A DNA stretch of 61,199 nucleotides from Arcanobacterium urinimassiliense (GTDB lineage Bacteria > Actinomycetota > Actinomycetes > Actinomycetales > Actinomycetaceae). Under the pieces are notes generated by a model, which was given only the letters and a program-made list of their open reading frames with translations, was not told where the DNA came from and did not search any database. How positions within the stretch are numbered: position 1 is the first letter of the stretch; each line of letters begins with the position of its first letter. Positions 42,397 to 50,261 of this stretch are shown here, in pieces. Both the position numbers and the translations under genes were made by a program. The stretch covers positions 264,391 through 325,589 of the forward strand of contig NZ_LT632435.1 in NCBI RefSeq assembly GCF_900119495.1. Direction: 5' to 3'.

Positions 42397-43394
42397 GCTT
42401 CTGCTAATGCCAAGACTCGTTTAGCGAGGGCGTTATCGCACACTAAATCGGTGACGACGCCGGCGCGGAGTGCACCGAGTAGCGGATAGGCTTTGGCTTG
42501 CCCAGCCGCCAAGCAGAAACGCCGCGGAATTTGCCGCAAAACATCTGGGGTGGCGCCGGTAGCGCGTTTATTGAGCTCAATATCTTTCCAAGAACCGTCG
42601 GCGCGGAGTAATACAGTGCAGACATCTCCCACCACTGCGTCTTTTTGTAATTTTATTAACTCTTCCGGGCTGAGGTATCCGGCCGCGTAGACGCGGGAGG
42701 GAATCTCGCCTTTTAAGGAGCCGACGCTGAATATCGCTAAGGAACATTTCTCTTGCCAGTCCAGTACTCGCCGGACGGCTCGTTCTTTCCACATTGCTTC
42801 TTTCAGCGCTGGATCGTCAAAAAAAGCCGGTACCGGAAAATGGACAGTATGCGCATTCCAGCGTTCGGCTATTTCGTTGAGGATATTACTAATATGGTTT
42901 AGGCCGGAAGTTTCGGGTGAGGCTGCGCCATTGAGCTGCACAAGAGTGAGTGAATCTAAATCTTTGTGTTGAATGTGCTGAGCCATTTCACTAGTGGTAT
43001 TCCCCCAAGCAATTCCCACTACGTCGGCATCTTTCACTAAATAACTCACCATCTGAGCAGCTACTTTAGTTACATTGCTGAGCACTTGACTCTGGGTCTG
43101 CTGTGGTGAGCAATTTACCACTTGCGCGCGAATCGGGAATCTTTTTTCTAATGCGGCAGCTAGGCGCGAATCTGGTAAATTTACTGGGCACACTTGAATG
43201 CGCACTATGCCGCTAGCGCGGGCATAGGAGATAAGCCGCGATACGGTGGAGCGAGAAATTCCCATCCGGGTGCGGATAGTTTCCATCGTTTCGTCTTGTA
43301 CGTAGTAAGCCAGTGCCGCCTTGTAGGCGAGTAGATCGCGTTCATCGTGGATATTACGGAATTCGTCACTCGAATTAGCGGCGTTTTTCGGCAT
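42387..43394 (-). CDS. SorC-type sugar-binding transcriptional regulator
   Basis: A 335-residue regulator: N-terminal HTH (MGISRSTVSRLISYARASG) and a C-terminal SorC/CggR-type phosphosugar sensor (GIAWGNTTSEMAQHI, QLNGAASPETSG, AIFSVGSLKG, GDVCTVLLRADGS). Flanked by glpK on one side and divergent glpD on the other, it most likely senses glycerol 3-phosphate or a triose phosphate and controls both; this comes from context. E. coli uses a DeoR-type GlpR instead. Confidence 0.9.
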   Translation of the reverse strand: MPKNAANSSDEFRNIHDERDLLAYKAALAYYVQDETMETIRTRMGISRSTVSRLISYARASGIVRIQVCPVNLPDSRLAAALEKRFPIRAQVVNCSPQQTQSQVLSNVTKVAAQMVSYLVKDADVVGIAWGNTTSEMAQHIQHKDLDSLTLVQLNGAASPETSGLNHISNILNEIAERWNAHTVHFPVPAFFDDPALKEAMWKERAVRRVLDWQEKCSLAIFSVGSLKGEIPSRVYAAGYLSPEELIKLQKDAVVGDVCTVLLRADGSWKDIELNKRATGATPDVLRQIPRRFCLAAGQAKAYPLLGALRAGVVTDLVCDNALAKRVLALAEANK

Positions 43395-43421
43395 AAAATT
43401 TCACTCCAATTTTCGCTTTCT

Positions 43422-43433
43422 GCACATTTGTGC
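43422..43433. promoter_or_regulatory. Candidate operator between the SorC-type regulator and glpD
   Basis: GCACA-TT-TGTGC, a 12-base inverted repeat in the shared promoter region of the regulator and glpD. Its size and CACA/TGTG character are plausible for a SorC-type protein, which usually binds short imperfect palindromes. Confidence 0.4.
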
Positions 43434-43514
43434 TTATTGATGAATAATAGTGCTATTTTTTACAGATGCAAATATATTTATAAGAGACAGGACTAAACGA
43501 GGGAGTTAACACAC

Positions 43515-45230
43515 ATGTCCGAAGCAATACTGAGTGCAGCCAGCCGGCAAGAATCGCTCACTGCAATGGCAGATGAGCAAGGGCTGGATATTTTAGTAAT
43601 CGGCGGCGGAATCACTGGCGCTGGAATAGTTTATGACGCAGCTCTGCGCGGGTTGCGAGTGGGAATAGTGGAAGCGCAAGACTGGGCTTCTGGTACTTCA
43701 TCCCGCTCTTCCAAGTTAGTACACGGCGGTTTGCGCTATCTGTACCAGCTAGATTTCAAGCTCGTACACGAAGCACTCGCCGAGCGCGGCCTGCTCTTGG
43801 AGTACACGGCTCCGCATCTCGTAAAGAAGATGCCGCTTCTCTGGCCGTTTAAGCACCGCGTAATTGAGCGTGCATATTCCACCATGGGAGTAGGCCTCTA
43901 CGATGTGATGGCACAAATGGCTTACTGTGGTTCGGTGCCGATTCAGCGCCACCTCACTCGCAAAGGCGCTTTGGAAACTGTGCCCGATTTGCGGAAAGAT
44001 GCTTTGATTGGCGCGATGGTTTATTACGACGCGCGAGTAGACGATGCCCGGCTCACCTTGAACCTAGTGCGCAGCGCAGCACAGTATGGCGCTTTCGCTG
44101 CTAATCGCACCAAGGTAGTGGCGATGGATAAAGACGGCACTGGCCGAGTGGTAGGAGCTACTCTCCGCGATTTGGAAACTGGCAAAGAATATAAGGTGCG
44201 TACACGGAGCATTATTAATGCTACTGGCGTATGGACGGAAGAAAGCGAAGCGATGGGTGGCACCCAAGGTGGACTGCGCGTATTAGCTTCGAAAGGTATT
44301 CATATAGTGGTGCCGAAAGATCGAATCAAAGGCAGCACGGGTATGTTTGTGCGCACAGAGAAATCGGTACTCTTTATTATTCCGTGGAAGCGCTATTGGA
44401 TAATTGGTACCACCGATACGGAGTACACAGAGGATCTGCGTAATCCGGTGGCTAATAAAGCTGATATTCGCTACGTGCTTGAGCACGCTAATCAGGTGTT
44501 ACAAGATCCGCTTACGGAAGACGATATCATTGGTACTTTTGCGGGGTTGCGCCCGCTGCTCCAGCCGGGAGTAAAAGCGGGCGGCGGTTCTACGAAAGTA
44601 TCGCGTGAGCATACGGTAGCCGAAGCTGCGCCCGGATTAGTAGTAATTGCCGGTGGAAAGCTCACCACTTATCGAGTAATGGCAGAAGACGCGGTAGATT
44701 TCGCGCTAGGAAATCGAGCAAAGCAGCTGCCTTCGCTTACGAAAGAGACTCCGCTTCGGGGCGCTGCTGGGTATCGAGCTCTGTGGAACCGGCGGGAGCA
44801 GATAGCGCAGGAATCTGGGCTGAGCCTCGACCATGTAGAAGATTTGCTCGATCGCTACGGTACGGATATTGAGCTCATTCTGGAATCCATTAAGAAGGAT
44901 CCGGAGCTGGGCAAGGAAATTCCGGGAGCGGAAGAATACTTAGCGGCTGAAATTGCTTTCGGAGTGACACACGAAGGAGCCTTGCATCTGGAAGATACTC
45001 TTTGCCACCGCACGCGGCTTACCTATGAAAAGCGTGATCGTGGCTTAGAAGCTGCCAAGAGCATTGCAGACATTATGGGTGGATTACTGAAGTGGAATAA
45101 AGAGAAGAAGCAGCAAGAGCTGGCCGCTTATGAAGCGCGCTGCAAAGCGGAAGCGGCTGCTGCACAAGTAGAAGATGAAGCGGAATCTCAGCGTATTCGC
45201 GATCATCACGGTGAAGTAACGCCCATGTAA
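43515..45230 (+). CDS. glpD: Glycerol-3-phosphate dehydrogenase (FAD-dependent)
   Basis: A 571-residue membrane-associated flavoprotein oxidising glycerol 3-phosphate to dihydroxyacetone phosphate with electrons to quinone. FAD motif ILVIGGGITGAGIVYDAA, family motif SGTSSRSSKLVHGGLRYL, IINATGVWTEE, IGTTDTEY, FAGLRPLLQPG and VIAGGKLTTYR; the C-terminal DAO_C domain follows. The last 35 residues form an Ala/Glu-rich charged helix. GAGGGAG supports the ATG. It is divergent from the SorC-type regulator. Confidence 0.96.
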   Translation: MSEAILSAASRQESLTAMADEQGLDILVIGGGITGAGIVYDAALRGLRVGIVEAQDWASGTSSRSSKLVHGGLRYLYQLDFKLVHEALAERGLLLEYTAPHLVKKMPLLWPFKHRVIERAYSTMGVGLYDVMAQMAYCGSVPIQRHLTRKGALETVPDLRKDALIGAMVYYDARVDDARLTLNLVRSAAQYGAFAANRTKVVAMDKDGTGRVVGATLRDLETGKEYKVRTRSIINATGVWTEESEAMGGTQGGLRVLASKGIHIVVPKDRIKGSTGMFVRTEKSVLFIIPWKRYWIIGTTDTEYTEDLRNPVANKADIRYVLEHANQVLQDPLTEDDIIGTFAGLRPLLQPGVKAGGGSTKVSREHTVAEAAPGLVVIAGGKLTTYRVMAEDAVDFALGNRAKQLPSLTKETPLRGAAGYRALWNRREQIAQESGLSLDHVEDLLDRYGTDIELILESIKKDPELGKEIPGAEEYLAAEIAFGVTHEGALHLEDTLCHRTRLTYEKRDRGLEAAKSIADIMGGLLKWNKEKKQQELAAYEARCKAEAAAAQVEDEAESQRIRDHHGEVTPM

Positions 45231-45264
45231 GCCTCCCTTATAGAGGGTGGATGTATAGAAAAGG

Positions 45265-45297
45265 TTCGCGCCGTCCGCTAGGGCGGCGCGAATTTTT
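45265..45297 (+). terminator. Intrinsic terminator of glpD
   Basis: TTCGCGCCGTCC (45265-45276), loop GCTA, GGGCGGCGCGAA (45281-45292) with one G-T pair, then TTTTT. Thirty-five bases after the stop codon. Confidence 0.92.
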
Positions 45298-45300
45298 GTG

Positions 45301-45342
45301 TTGTTATAAGAGACTATCTATTTGTTATAAGAGGCTGCCTAT
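45301..45342. repeat. Two 21-bp tandem repeats before the aminotransferase gene
   Basis: TTGTTATAAGAGACTATCTAT (units split as 45301-45321 and 45322-45342) is repeated with three substitutions. It sits between the glpD terminator and the putative -10 of the next gene and could affect its promoter. Confidence 0.7.
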
Positions 45343-45357
45343 TAATTAATAAATATC

Positions 45358-45363
45358 TAGAAT
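45358..45363 (+). promoter_or_regulatory. -10 element, leaderless promoter of the aminotransferase
   Basis: TAGAAT seven bases before the GTG at 45371, and no ribosome-binding site. This supports both the GTG start and leaderless translation. Confidence 0.5.
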
Positions 45364-45370
45364 TAGATTT

Positions 45371-46555
45371 GTGCATTTTTCAAAGCGGATTAGCCAGTTA
45401 GAAATTAATTCTCTGACGCAAGCGGTAAAGAGAGCGCACGAGGCGGGGATAGAGGTGCAAAATATCAGCGATTCTAATCCTACGCGACATGCGCTGGCAC
45501 CCGCCGGAGTGCCTGGCCCTTACGTTGCCGATCCGCGCGGTCCTTTCCGGGCGCGCCGGCAGCTTGCCGCATTTTTATCTGCACAGCAAGGTAGAGAAGT
45601 AAATCCAGAAAATCTTTATCTCCTCAGTTCCACTTCGCAGGCCTATAGTTGGCTTCTAAAATTATTTTGTGACCCCGGGGAGAGTATTTTTGCTCCCTGC
45701 CCTGGTTACCCGCTCATAGAGCAGTTAGCGGCACTGGAGGGAGCGCGGCAAAAGAATTATTTTCTCCACTTCGCCGGGCAGTGGTTTATAGATACGGCGG
45801 AGTTGCACCAGCAACTAGCAGCTGCCGCTCCGGAGCTGCGCCCGCGCGCGTTAGCAGTAATTAATCCCAACAATCCTACTGGTTCTTATCTGCACGGCGG
45901 CGAAAGAGCAGAAATTTTAGAAATTTGCCGGCGTTACGATCTGCCACTTATTGCAGATGAAGTTTTCTTTTCCTATTCTCTGGGTGCGGAGGCGGATCTG
46001 CAGGCAGGTGGAGTGCAGCGGTTTGCGGGAGAAAAATCTGTGCTCACTCTGGCTTTAGATGGGTTTTCAAAAAATTTGGGTGCTCCGCAAGCTAAACTGG
46101 CTTGGATTGAAGTGAGCGGACCGACTGATTTAGTAGCTGCCGCCCAAGCTCGCCTAGATATAATTGCCGATGCTTATTTACCGATGAGCACATTGATTAC
46201 GGAGCAGCTGCCGGAGCTTTTAGCAGAAATACCTGCGCAAATAGATAGGATTCGCGCTCGTACGTGCACAAACCTCGCTACTTTACAGCGCTTAGTTACT
46301 TCCAGCCGCCAGCAATCTTTGAGTATCTATTTACCCGAAGGAGGCTGGAGTGCTCTTCTCCGTTTTCCATCCTATTTAGACGAAGCAGAGCTAGTGCAGG
46401 AGCTTATTCGCCGCGCCGAGCTCGCCGCGCAGCCGGGATATTTCTTCGATTTACCCACTCCGGGATTTTTGAATATATCTCTGTTGCCAGATCCGGAGGT
46501 TTTTACCTCCAATCTGCAGCAAGTGGTGGCAATAATCGATGATTTACTCAGCTAA
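45371..46555 (+). CDS. PLP-dependent aminotransferase, class I/II
   Basis: A 394-residue fold-type I aminotransferase. Seen: the N-terminal EVQNISDSNPTRH segment, cofactor region SSTSQAYSWLLKLFC, VINPNNPTGSYLHG (Asn binding PLP), PLIADEVFFSYSL (Asp/Tyr) and the Schiff-base Lys in TLALDGFSKNLGAPQ. The remote C-terminal LISLLPDP-type Arg/Ser segment differs from well-known members, so the amino-acid substrate is not assigned. It is a single gene with its own -10 element at seven bases from a GTG start, following the glpD terminator. Confidence 0.88.
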   Translation: MHFSKRISQLEINSLTQAVKRAHEAGIEVQNISDSNPTRHALAPAGVPGPYVADPRGPFRARRQLAAFLSAQQGREVNPENLYLLSSTSQAYSWLLKLFCDPGESIFAPCPGYPLIEQLAALEGARQKNYFLHFAGQWFIDTAELHQQLAAAAPELRPRALAVINPNNPTGSYLHGGERAEILEICRRYDLPLIADEVFFSYSLGAEADLQAGGVQRFAGEKSVLTLALDGFSKNLGAPQAKLAWIEVSGPTDLVAAAQARLDIIADAYLPMSTLITEQLPELLAEIPAQIDRIRARTCTNLATLQRLVTSSRQQSLSIYLPEGGWSALLRFPSYLDEAELVQELIRRAELAAQPGYFFDLPTPGFLNISLLPDPEVFTSNLQQVVAIIDDLLS

Positions 46556-46608
46556 AAGGCACTAAGCCTAGGAAAAGTACTAATCAGAAGATATTAATTT
46601 GCAAAGTA

Positions 46609-47670
46609 TCAATTGGAGAGCGGGCGGATTTTTTGCTTCAAATCTGCGAGTATATTGCAGATTTTATAGCGCATAGGGTGCAAAATAATTTCTCGATAGG
46701 GAGGCACTGCTACTGTTTCGGTGGCAAATTTAGTTTTGAAAGTATTTAGTGTACGCAGGTGTGGAGCTAAATCAGAGCCAATTCCTAGCAAATCTAGGCT
46801 AGTTACCCCGCTGGCGGCCAGCTCATTTAAGGAATACCAGAGTAAATAATCAGGAGCGAGGTGCTGCTGCCCGGTGCGAGTAGAGGCGGCAAAGTAATAG
46901 CTGGCACGCTCGCCATATATCGTAAACATCGCCCAAGCCTGCACTTTTCCTTCTTCCCGGTAGGTGAAGAGACGCACCGGGAGTTTGGCGGAAATACTTT
47001 TTTCCGCCGGCGCGGAGCGCAACGTATCTAAAAAGCGGAAATAGAAATCGGATTTTTTAATAGCAAAAGTATCTCTTTTCCCGGTTTCTTCCATAATTGC
47101 CATGAGTTCTTGGTAGCTCTCGGCGCTAATAAAGGTCTCGTCTTGGCATTCGCCCGGGCATTCGCGCAGCGCTTTATTGATATCGCGCCGCCCTCGCTTC
47201 TTCATGCGTTTTTTAATATCATCTGCATCTCCGCGCAAATCTATCTGCACAGTGGTGTCATAAGAAATTTGCTGGCAATCGGGTACTCCGAAATCAGTGA
47301 ACGAGCTCAGCCGTAAAAAATCTATACTTTTATCTCGCTGCTGCACGTAGTTTTTCAGGTCGGCAGTAAATTCTGCTTCTACGGCTTTCCCGGGGAGACG
47401 ATTCCAGATAGGGGCGCCGCGACTCCACAAAAAATTCAGCCGTTTAATTCGGTAACTTTTTAACTTAAAAACGGCTGTGTATTCTGCTTTCTGCCATTTC
47501 AGAGCGGTATCTTGAAAAAGTTCTCGCCCGGGTGCCAGCGCATCGATGCTATCCCAGTACGGTGTAGCTTCAAAAGCGTAGTTATAGCCCTCTGCTACTT
47601 GGCGGGCATATTCTTCCTCGGTAATTGGAGTGATAGAGGAAGAGATAGTTGTGTCAGCGGAGAGATTCAT
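46609..47670 (-). CDS. FemAB/GNAT-type peptidoglycan bridge or surface-modifying acyltransferase
   Basis: A 353-residue protein with the tandem GNAT fold of the FemABX-like group: the substrate half with LNFLWSRGAPIWNR, a coiled basic segment DIKKRMKKRGRRDINKAL, and the C-terminal half VQAWAMFTIYGERASYYFAA followed by APDYLLWYSLNELAASGV, the hallmark of the acyl-acceptor domain. Such enzymes add amino acids to peptidoglycan precursors or sugars to surface polymers. It overlaps the DegT-like gene by 17 bases, so the two are co-translated. Substrate unknown. Confidence 0.82.
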   Translation of the reverse strand: MNLSADTTISSSITPITEEEYARQVAEGYNYAFEATPYWDSIDALAPGRELFQDTALKWQKAEYTAVFKLKSYRIKRLNFLWSRGAPIWNRLPGKAVEAEFTADLKNYVQQRDKSIDFLRLSSFTDFGVPDCQQISYDTTVQIDLRGDADDIKKRMKKRGRRDINKALRECPGECQDETFISAESYQELMAIMEETGKRDTFAIKKSDFYFRFLDTLRSAPAEKSISAKLPVRLFTYREEGKVQAWAMFTIYGERASYYFAASTRTGQQHLAPDYLLWYSLNELAASGVTSLDLLGIGSDLAPHLRTLNTFKTKFATETVAVPPYREIILHPMRYKICNILADLKQKIRPLSN

Positions 47671-48898
47671 AATTTTTTTTATCCATCCAATCTTTTACGG
47701 CTATTGCCAATCGTAGCGCATGATCCGGATTTTCTTGGGTACGCAAATTAATAATCGACGCAGCGATACGGCAGGTAGTAGGAATTTTCGGATACTGAGC
47801 CGGTAAATCATAACGTTCGGCGGTAGGCGTACCGGGGAAAAGAAGTGGGCGGTACCATCTTCCCGGGTAGAATCCCTGCGTCTGTAAATAGGTAAATAGC
47901 TTTTCTGGATCTCTCGCCGCTCCCGCAGTAGTACTTTGCACTAGCATTGGGAATCGCAAAAGCGGCATTCCCGATTCTATTGCGAGTGGTATCTTTAGAC
48001 CCGCTTGATTTTCCAGCTCCCGCAGATAGATATTGGTGGTAGTTGCGAGCTGGGTTTCAATAGCAGGCAAATTTTGCAGAGCCGTTGCCGCTTTACGCCC
48101 CGCCCAAGAATCTAAAGCGTAGATAGCCGCGGATTCCCCATTTCTCTCTTGGCTAGTAATCGGGGGATAAAAGAGGGGCGTGCTTTCAAATAAATGGCGA
48201 GTTTTTGCCGAAAGTCGCGCCGGCAAATGGGAAAGTATTTTGTCTTGGGTTTTATATAGACGCAGGGCGGCTTGCAAGCTAGGCCCAGGGGGCGTTAAAT
48301 TCTCTAAACTTTGTTGCAATTTTTGGCGCAACTTTTGCTCGAGAGTGTGGGGATTGAGCCAGATTGCCGCCCCGAATTTAGTGGGAAGCATTTTTTCAGC
48401 TCCAAAAGAGTGAATAGAAATATCAGCTACGGGAGCTCCGGCGGCATTTCGCGCCATTCTTCCCAGGCAATGGGCGCTGTCCTCGATAAGCAAAGCACCT
48501 GTTTGGTGGGTTTTTTCCGCAATCTCTTGCGCGGCAAAGTTGGCTACGATTCCAAAAGTATTTTGCAGTATCACTGCCCCGGTATGGGGTGGAATCTGGA
48601 GTTTTTCACTATCAATTGCCAAGGTTTCGGCAGAAATATCGGCGTAGATAGGATGCATTCCCGCCGCCAAAATTGGGTTCACGGCGGTGAGACAAGTAAA
48701 AGCCTGCGTCACAATGTGGCGTGCAGATTTCTCTTCGTTTATGGTTGTGCATACTAGCTGCAAGCCGTGCCGTGCCCGCAGTAGCAACCACCAATCAGCC
48801 GCATCAGTAGCTGTATGTTGAGCTAAAAAATGGCGTATATTATTTGCCGTATCTGTGCCGTGTATAGAGGGCGAATTTTCGGTGCCAAAATATGCCAT
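47654..48898 (-). CDS. DegT/DnrJ/EryC1/StrS-like aminotransferase
   Basis: A 414-residue PLP-dependent sugar aminotransferase-like protein. Seen: TQAFTCLTAVNPILAAGMHP and YADISAETLAIDSEKL (cofactor and substrate region), VILQNTFGI, IEDSAHCLG (PLP-binding Asp) and SIHSFGAEKMLPTKFGAAIW carrying the Schiff-base Lys. The family makes amino sugars for surface glycans and O-antigen-like polymers. The ATG at 48898 has TATAGT six bases upstream; an earlier frame opening at 48946 would overlap the divergent promoter. The gene ends within the start of the FemAB-like gene, near an A8 run on the coding strand. Confidence 0.85.
   Translation of the reverse strand: MAYFGTENSPSIHGTDTANNIRHFLAQHTATDAADWWLLLRARHGLQLVCTTINEEKSARHIVTQAFTCLTAVNPILAAGMHPIYADISAETLAIDSEKLQIPPHTGAVILQNTFGIVANFAAQEIAEKTHQTGALLIEDSAHCLGRMARNAAGAPVADISIHSFGAEKMLPTKFGAAIWLNPHTLEQKLRQKLQQSLENLTPPGPSLQAALRLYKTQDKILSHLPARLSAKTRHLFESTPLFYPPITSQERNGESAAIYALDSWAGRKAATALQNLPAIETQLATTTNIYLRELENQAGLKIPLAIESGMPLLRFPMLVQSTTAGAARDPEKLFTYLQTQGFYPGRWYRPLLFPGTPTAERYDLPAQYPKIPTTCRIAASIINLRTQENPDHALRLAIAVKDWMDKKNYESLR
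47673..47680. repeat. A8/T8 run at the junction of the DegT-like and FemAB-like genes
   Basis: Eight T on the given strand (A8 in the coding strand) within the last codons of the DegT-like gene, just before the FemAB-like ATG at 47670. Loss of one A would fuse the two frames. Confidence 0.6.
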
Positions 48899-48904
48899 AT
48901 ACCT

Positions 48905-48910
48905 ACTATA
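48905..48910 (-). promoter_or_regulatory. -10 element, leaderless promoter of the DegT-like gene
   Basis: TATAGT on the reverse strand, six bases before the ATG at 48898. It shares a 55-base divergent region with the glycosyltransferase promoter. Confidence 0.45.
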
Positions 48911-48941
48911 GGGAAAATTTTTGCTATCTGCTCTGGCGTAA

Positions 48942-48947
48942 TACACT
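48942..48947 (+). promoter_or_regulatory. -10 element, leaderless promoter of the glycosyltransferase
   Basis: TACACT six bases before the ATG at 48954 with no ribosome-binding site between; a weak TTTGCT -35 lies 16 bases further upstream. Confidence 0.45.
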
Positions 48948-48953
48948 TACTGC

Positions 48954-50147
48954 ATGGAGATGTCTAGAAAAGAGATCAAACACGTATTAATAATTCCTTC
49001 TTGGTATCCCGATGCCAAAGCTCCGCACAACGGCACTTTTTTCCGCGAGCAAGCGCAGATGTTGAAAAGAGCCGGTTTGCAAGTAGGAGTACTGGCTCTT
49101 CAATCAGATACTCGGCGTCTTTCTTATTCGCGGGAATTGGAGATCTCTTTAGAAGACGATATCCCCGTGCTACGCGGATTTCTCCCGCGGGAAATTGGTT
49201 GGGGATTACCTGGAGATGCTTTGTTAGCTAAGAAAGCCGCCCAGCCGCTCTTAAAGAAATATGCCGAGCTCTATGGGGTGCCAGATGTGATTCAGGCACA
49301 TTCGGTATTCCGTGCCATCTATGTAGCGGCCGCAGCCTCCCAGCTGTGGAAGATTCCCTACGTAGTTACGGAGCACCGCACTTCTTCTCTGACGCGTAGC
49401 CCGTGGCTGCCGCGCACCCGTTCTTTGCGCAAAGCAGTACAGCAAGCCAATGGGAGAGCGGCGGTATCTACTGCTTTCGCCGCAGCACTCAGCGATTTCT
49501 ACGGTGCACCTTGGCAGGTGCTTACCCTACCGGTGCTTGATTCAGATTCGAATACACCGCTTCCACAGCTAGGAGCAGAGGAACCCTTTGTGTTTTCGCA
49601 TGTTTCCTACTGGGATGAGCGTAAACGCGAAAAAATGACGTTACGTGCTTTTGCAAAAATGCATGCGCGTTTACCAAATACGCGTATGGTAATGGCGGGC
49701 GGCGCCGGAAAAGCTATGGCAGAAGTGACGGAGCTGCGCCGCGAGTTAGGCTTAGAAGAAGTAGTGGATTTACAGGGAGTTTTGCCGCGGCCGCAAGTAG
49801 CGAAATTATTGGCGCATACGCACTGCTTTGTGCTGGCGAGCTGTGAAGAAGCGGCGGGAATTGTATTTGCAGAAGCCCAGATGGCGGGGCTACCTTGTAT
49901 AGGTACGCGCACTTTCGGCGGAGAATATATGATTAGCGAAAGTGCGGGAATTCGAGTGCCGATTGACGGTGAAGATGAACTAGCTGAAGCGATGTATGAG
50001 ATGGCGAAAGATCGCCATCAGAAATATAATCCGGAGGCGGTGCGCGCGCAAGCGCGGCAGCGTTTTAGTGAAGCCACGTTCATCGCTGCGAGCAAGCAGT
50101 ATTATGGGGCGGCTTTAGCAGATTATCGGCAGCGGAATCTTGATTAA
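48954..50147 (+). CDS. Glycosyltransferase family 4
   Basis: A 397-residue GT-B-fold glycosyltransferase. N-terminal acceptor domain starts HVLIIPSWYPDAKAPHNGTFF; the C-terminal nucleotide-sugar domain has MVMAGGAGKAM, LQGVLPRPQVAKLLAHTHCF and the retaining-GT4 signature SCEEAAGIVFAEAQMAGLPC. It is divergent from a DegT-like aminotransferase and a FemAB-like transferase, so a surface-glycan role is likely. Donor and acceptor are unknown. Confidence 0.9.
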   Translation: MEMSRKEIKHVLIIPSWYPDAKAPHNGTFFREQAQMLKRAGLQVGVLALQSDTRRLSYSRELEISLEDDIPVLRGFLPREIGWGLPGDALLAKKAAQPLLKKYAELYGVPDVIQAHSVFRAIYVAAAASQLWKIPYVVTEHRTSSLTRSPWLPRTRSLRKAVQQANGRAAVSTAFAAALSDFYGAPWQVLTLPVLDSDSNTPLPQLGAEEPFVFSHVSYWDERKREKMTLRAFAKMHARLPNTRMVMAGGAGKAMAEVTELRRELGLEEVVDLQGVLPRPQVAKLLAHTHCFVLASCEEAAGIVFAEAQMAGLPCIGTRTFGGEYMISESAGIRVPIDGEDELAEAMYEMAKDRHQKYNPEAVRAQARQRFSEATFIAASKQYYGAALADYRQRNLD

Positions 50148-50197
50148 TAAAAGCGACCAGTGCAATAAAAGCGCAAAATACAGGATTGAAAAATAAA

Positions 50198-50228
50198 GGC
50201 GCGGGAGAGAAAATTTCTCTCCCGCGCC
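50198..50228. terminator. Bidirectional terminator between the glycosyltransferase and flavoprotein genes
   Basis: GGCGCGGGAGAGAAA and TTTCTCTCCCGCGCC form a 15-bp perfect palindrome around a single A. It lies between convergent genes. T-rich sequence (TTTATTTTTC) follows on the reverse strand, making it strongest for the flavoprotein gene. Confidence 0.8.
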
Positions 50229-50261
50229 GGCGTTTAATTAGAGCTTCTCAGCTACTTCTTT

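Noticed and set aside
43478-43490. TTATAAGAGACAG resembles the Tn5/Nextera mosaic end
   Set aside because: Only 12 bases agree, the remaining mosaic-end bases differ, it lies inside an ordinary divergent promoter region, and similar TTATAAGAGAC occurs naturally at 45304. Coincidence is more likely than adapter or transposon.
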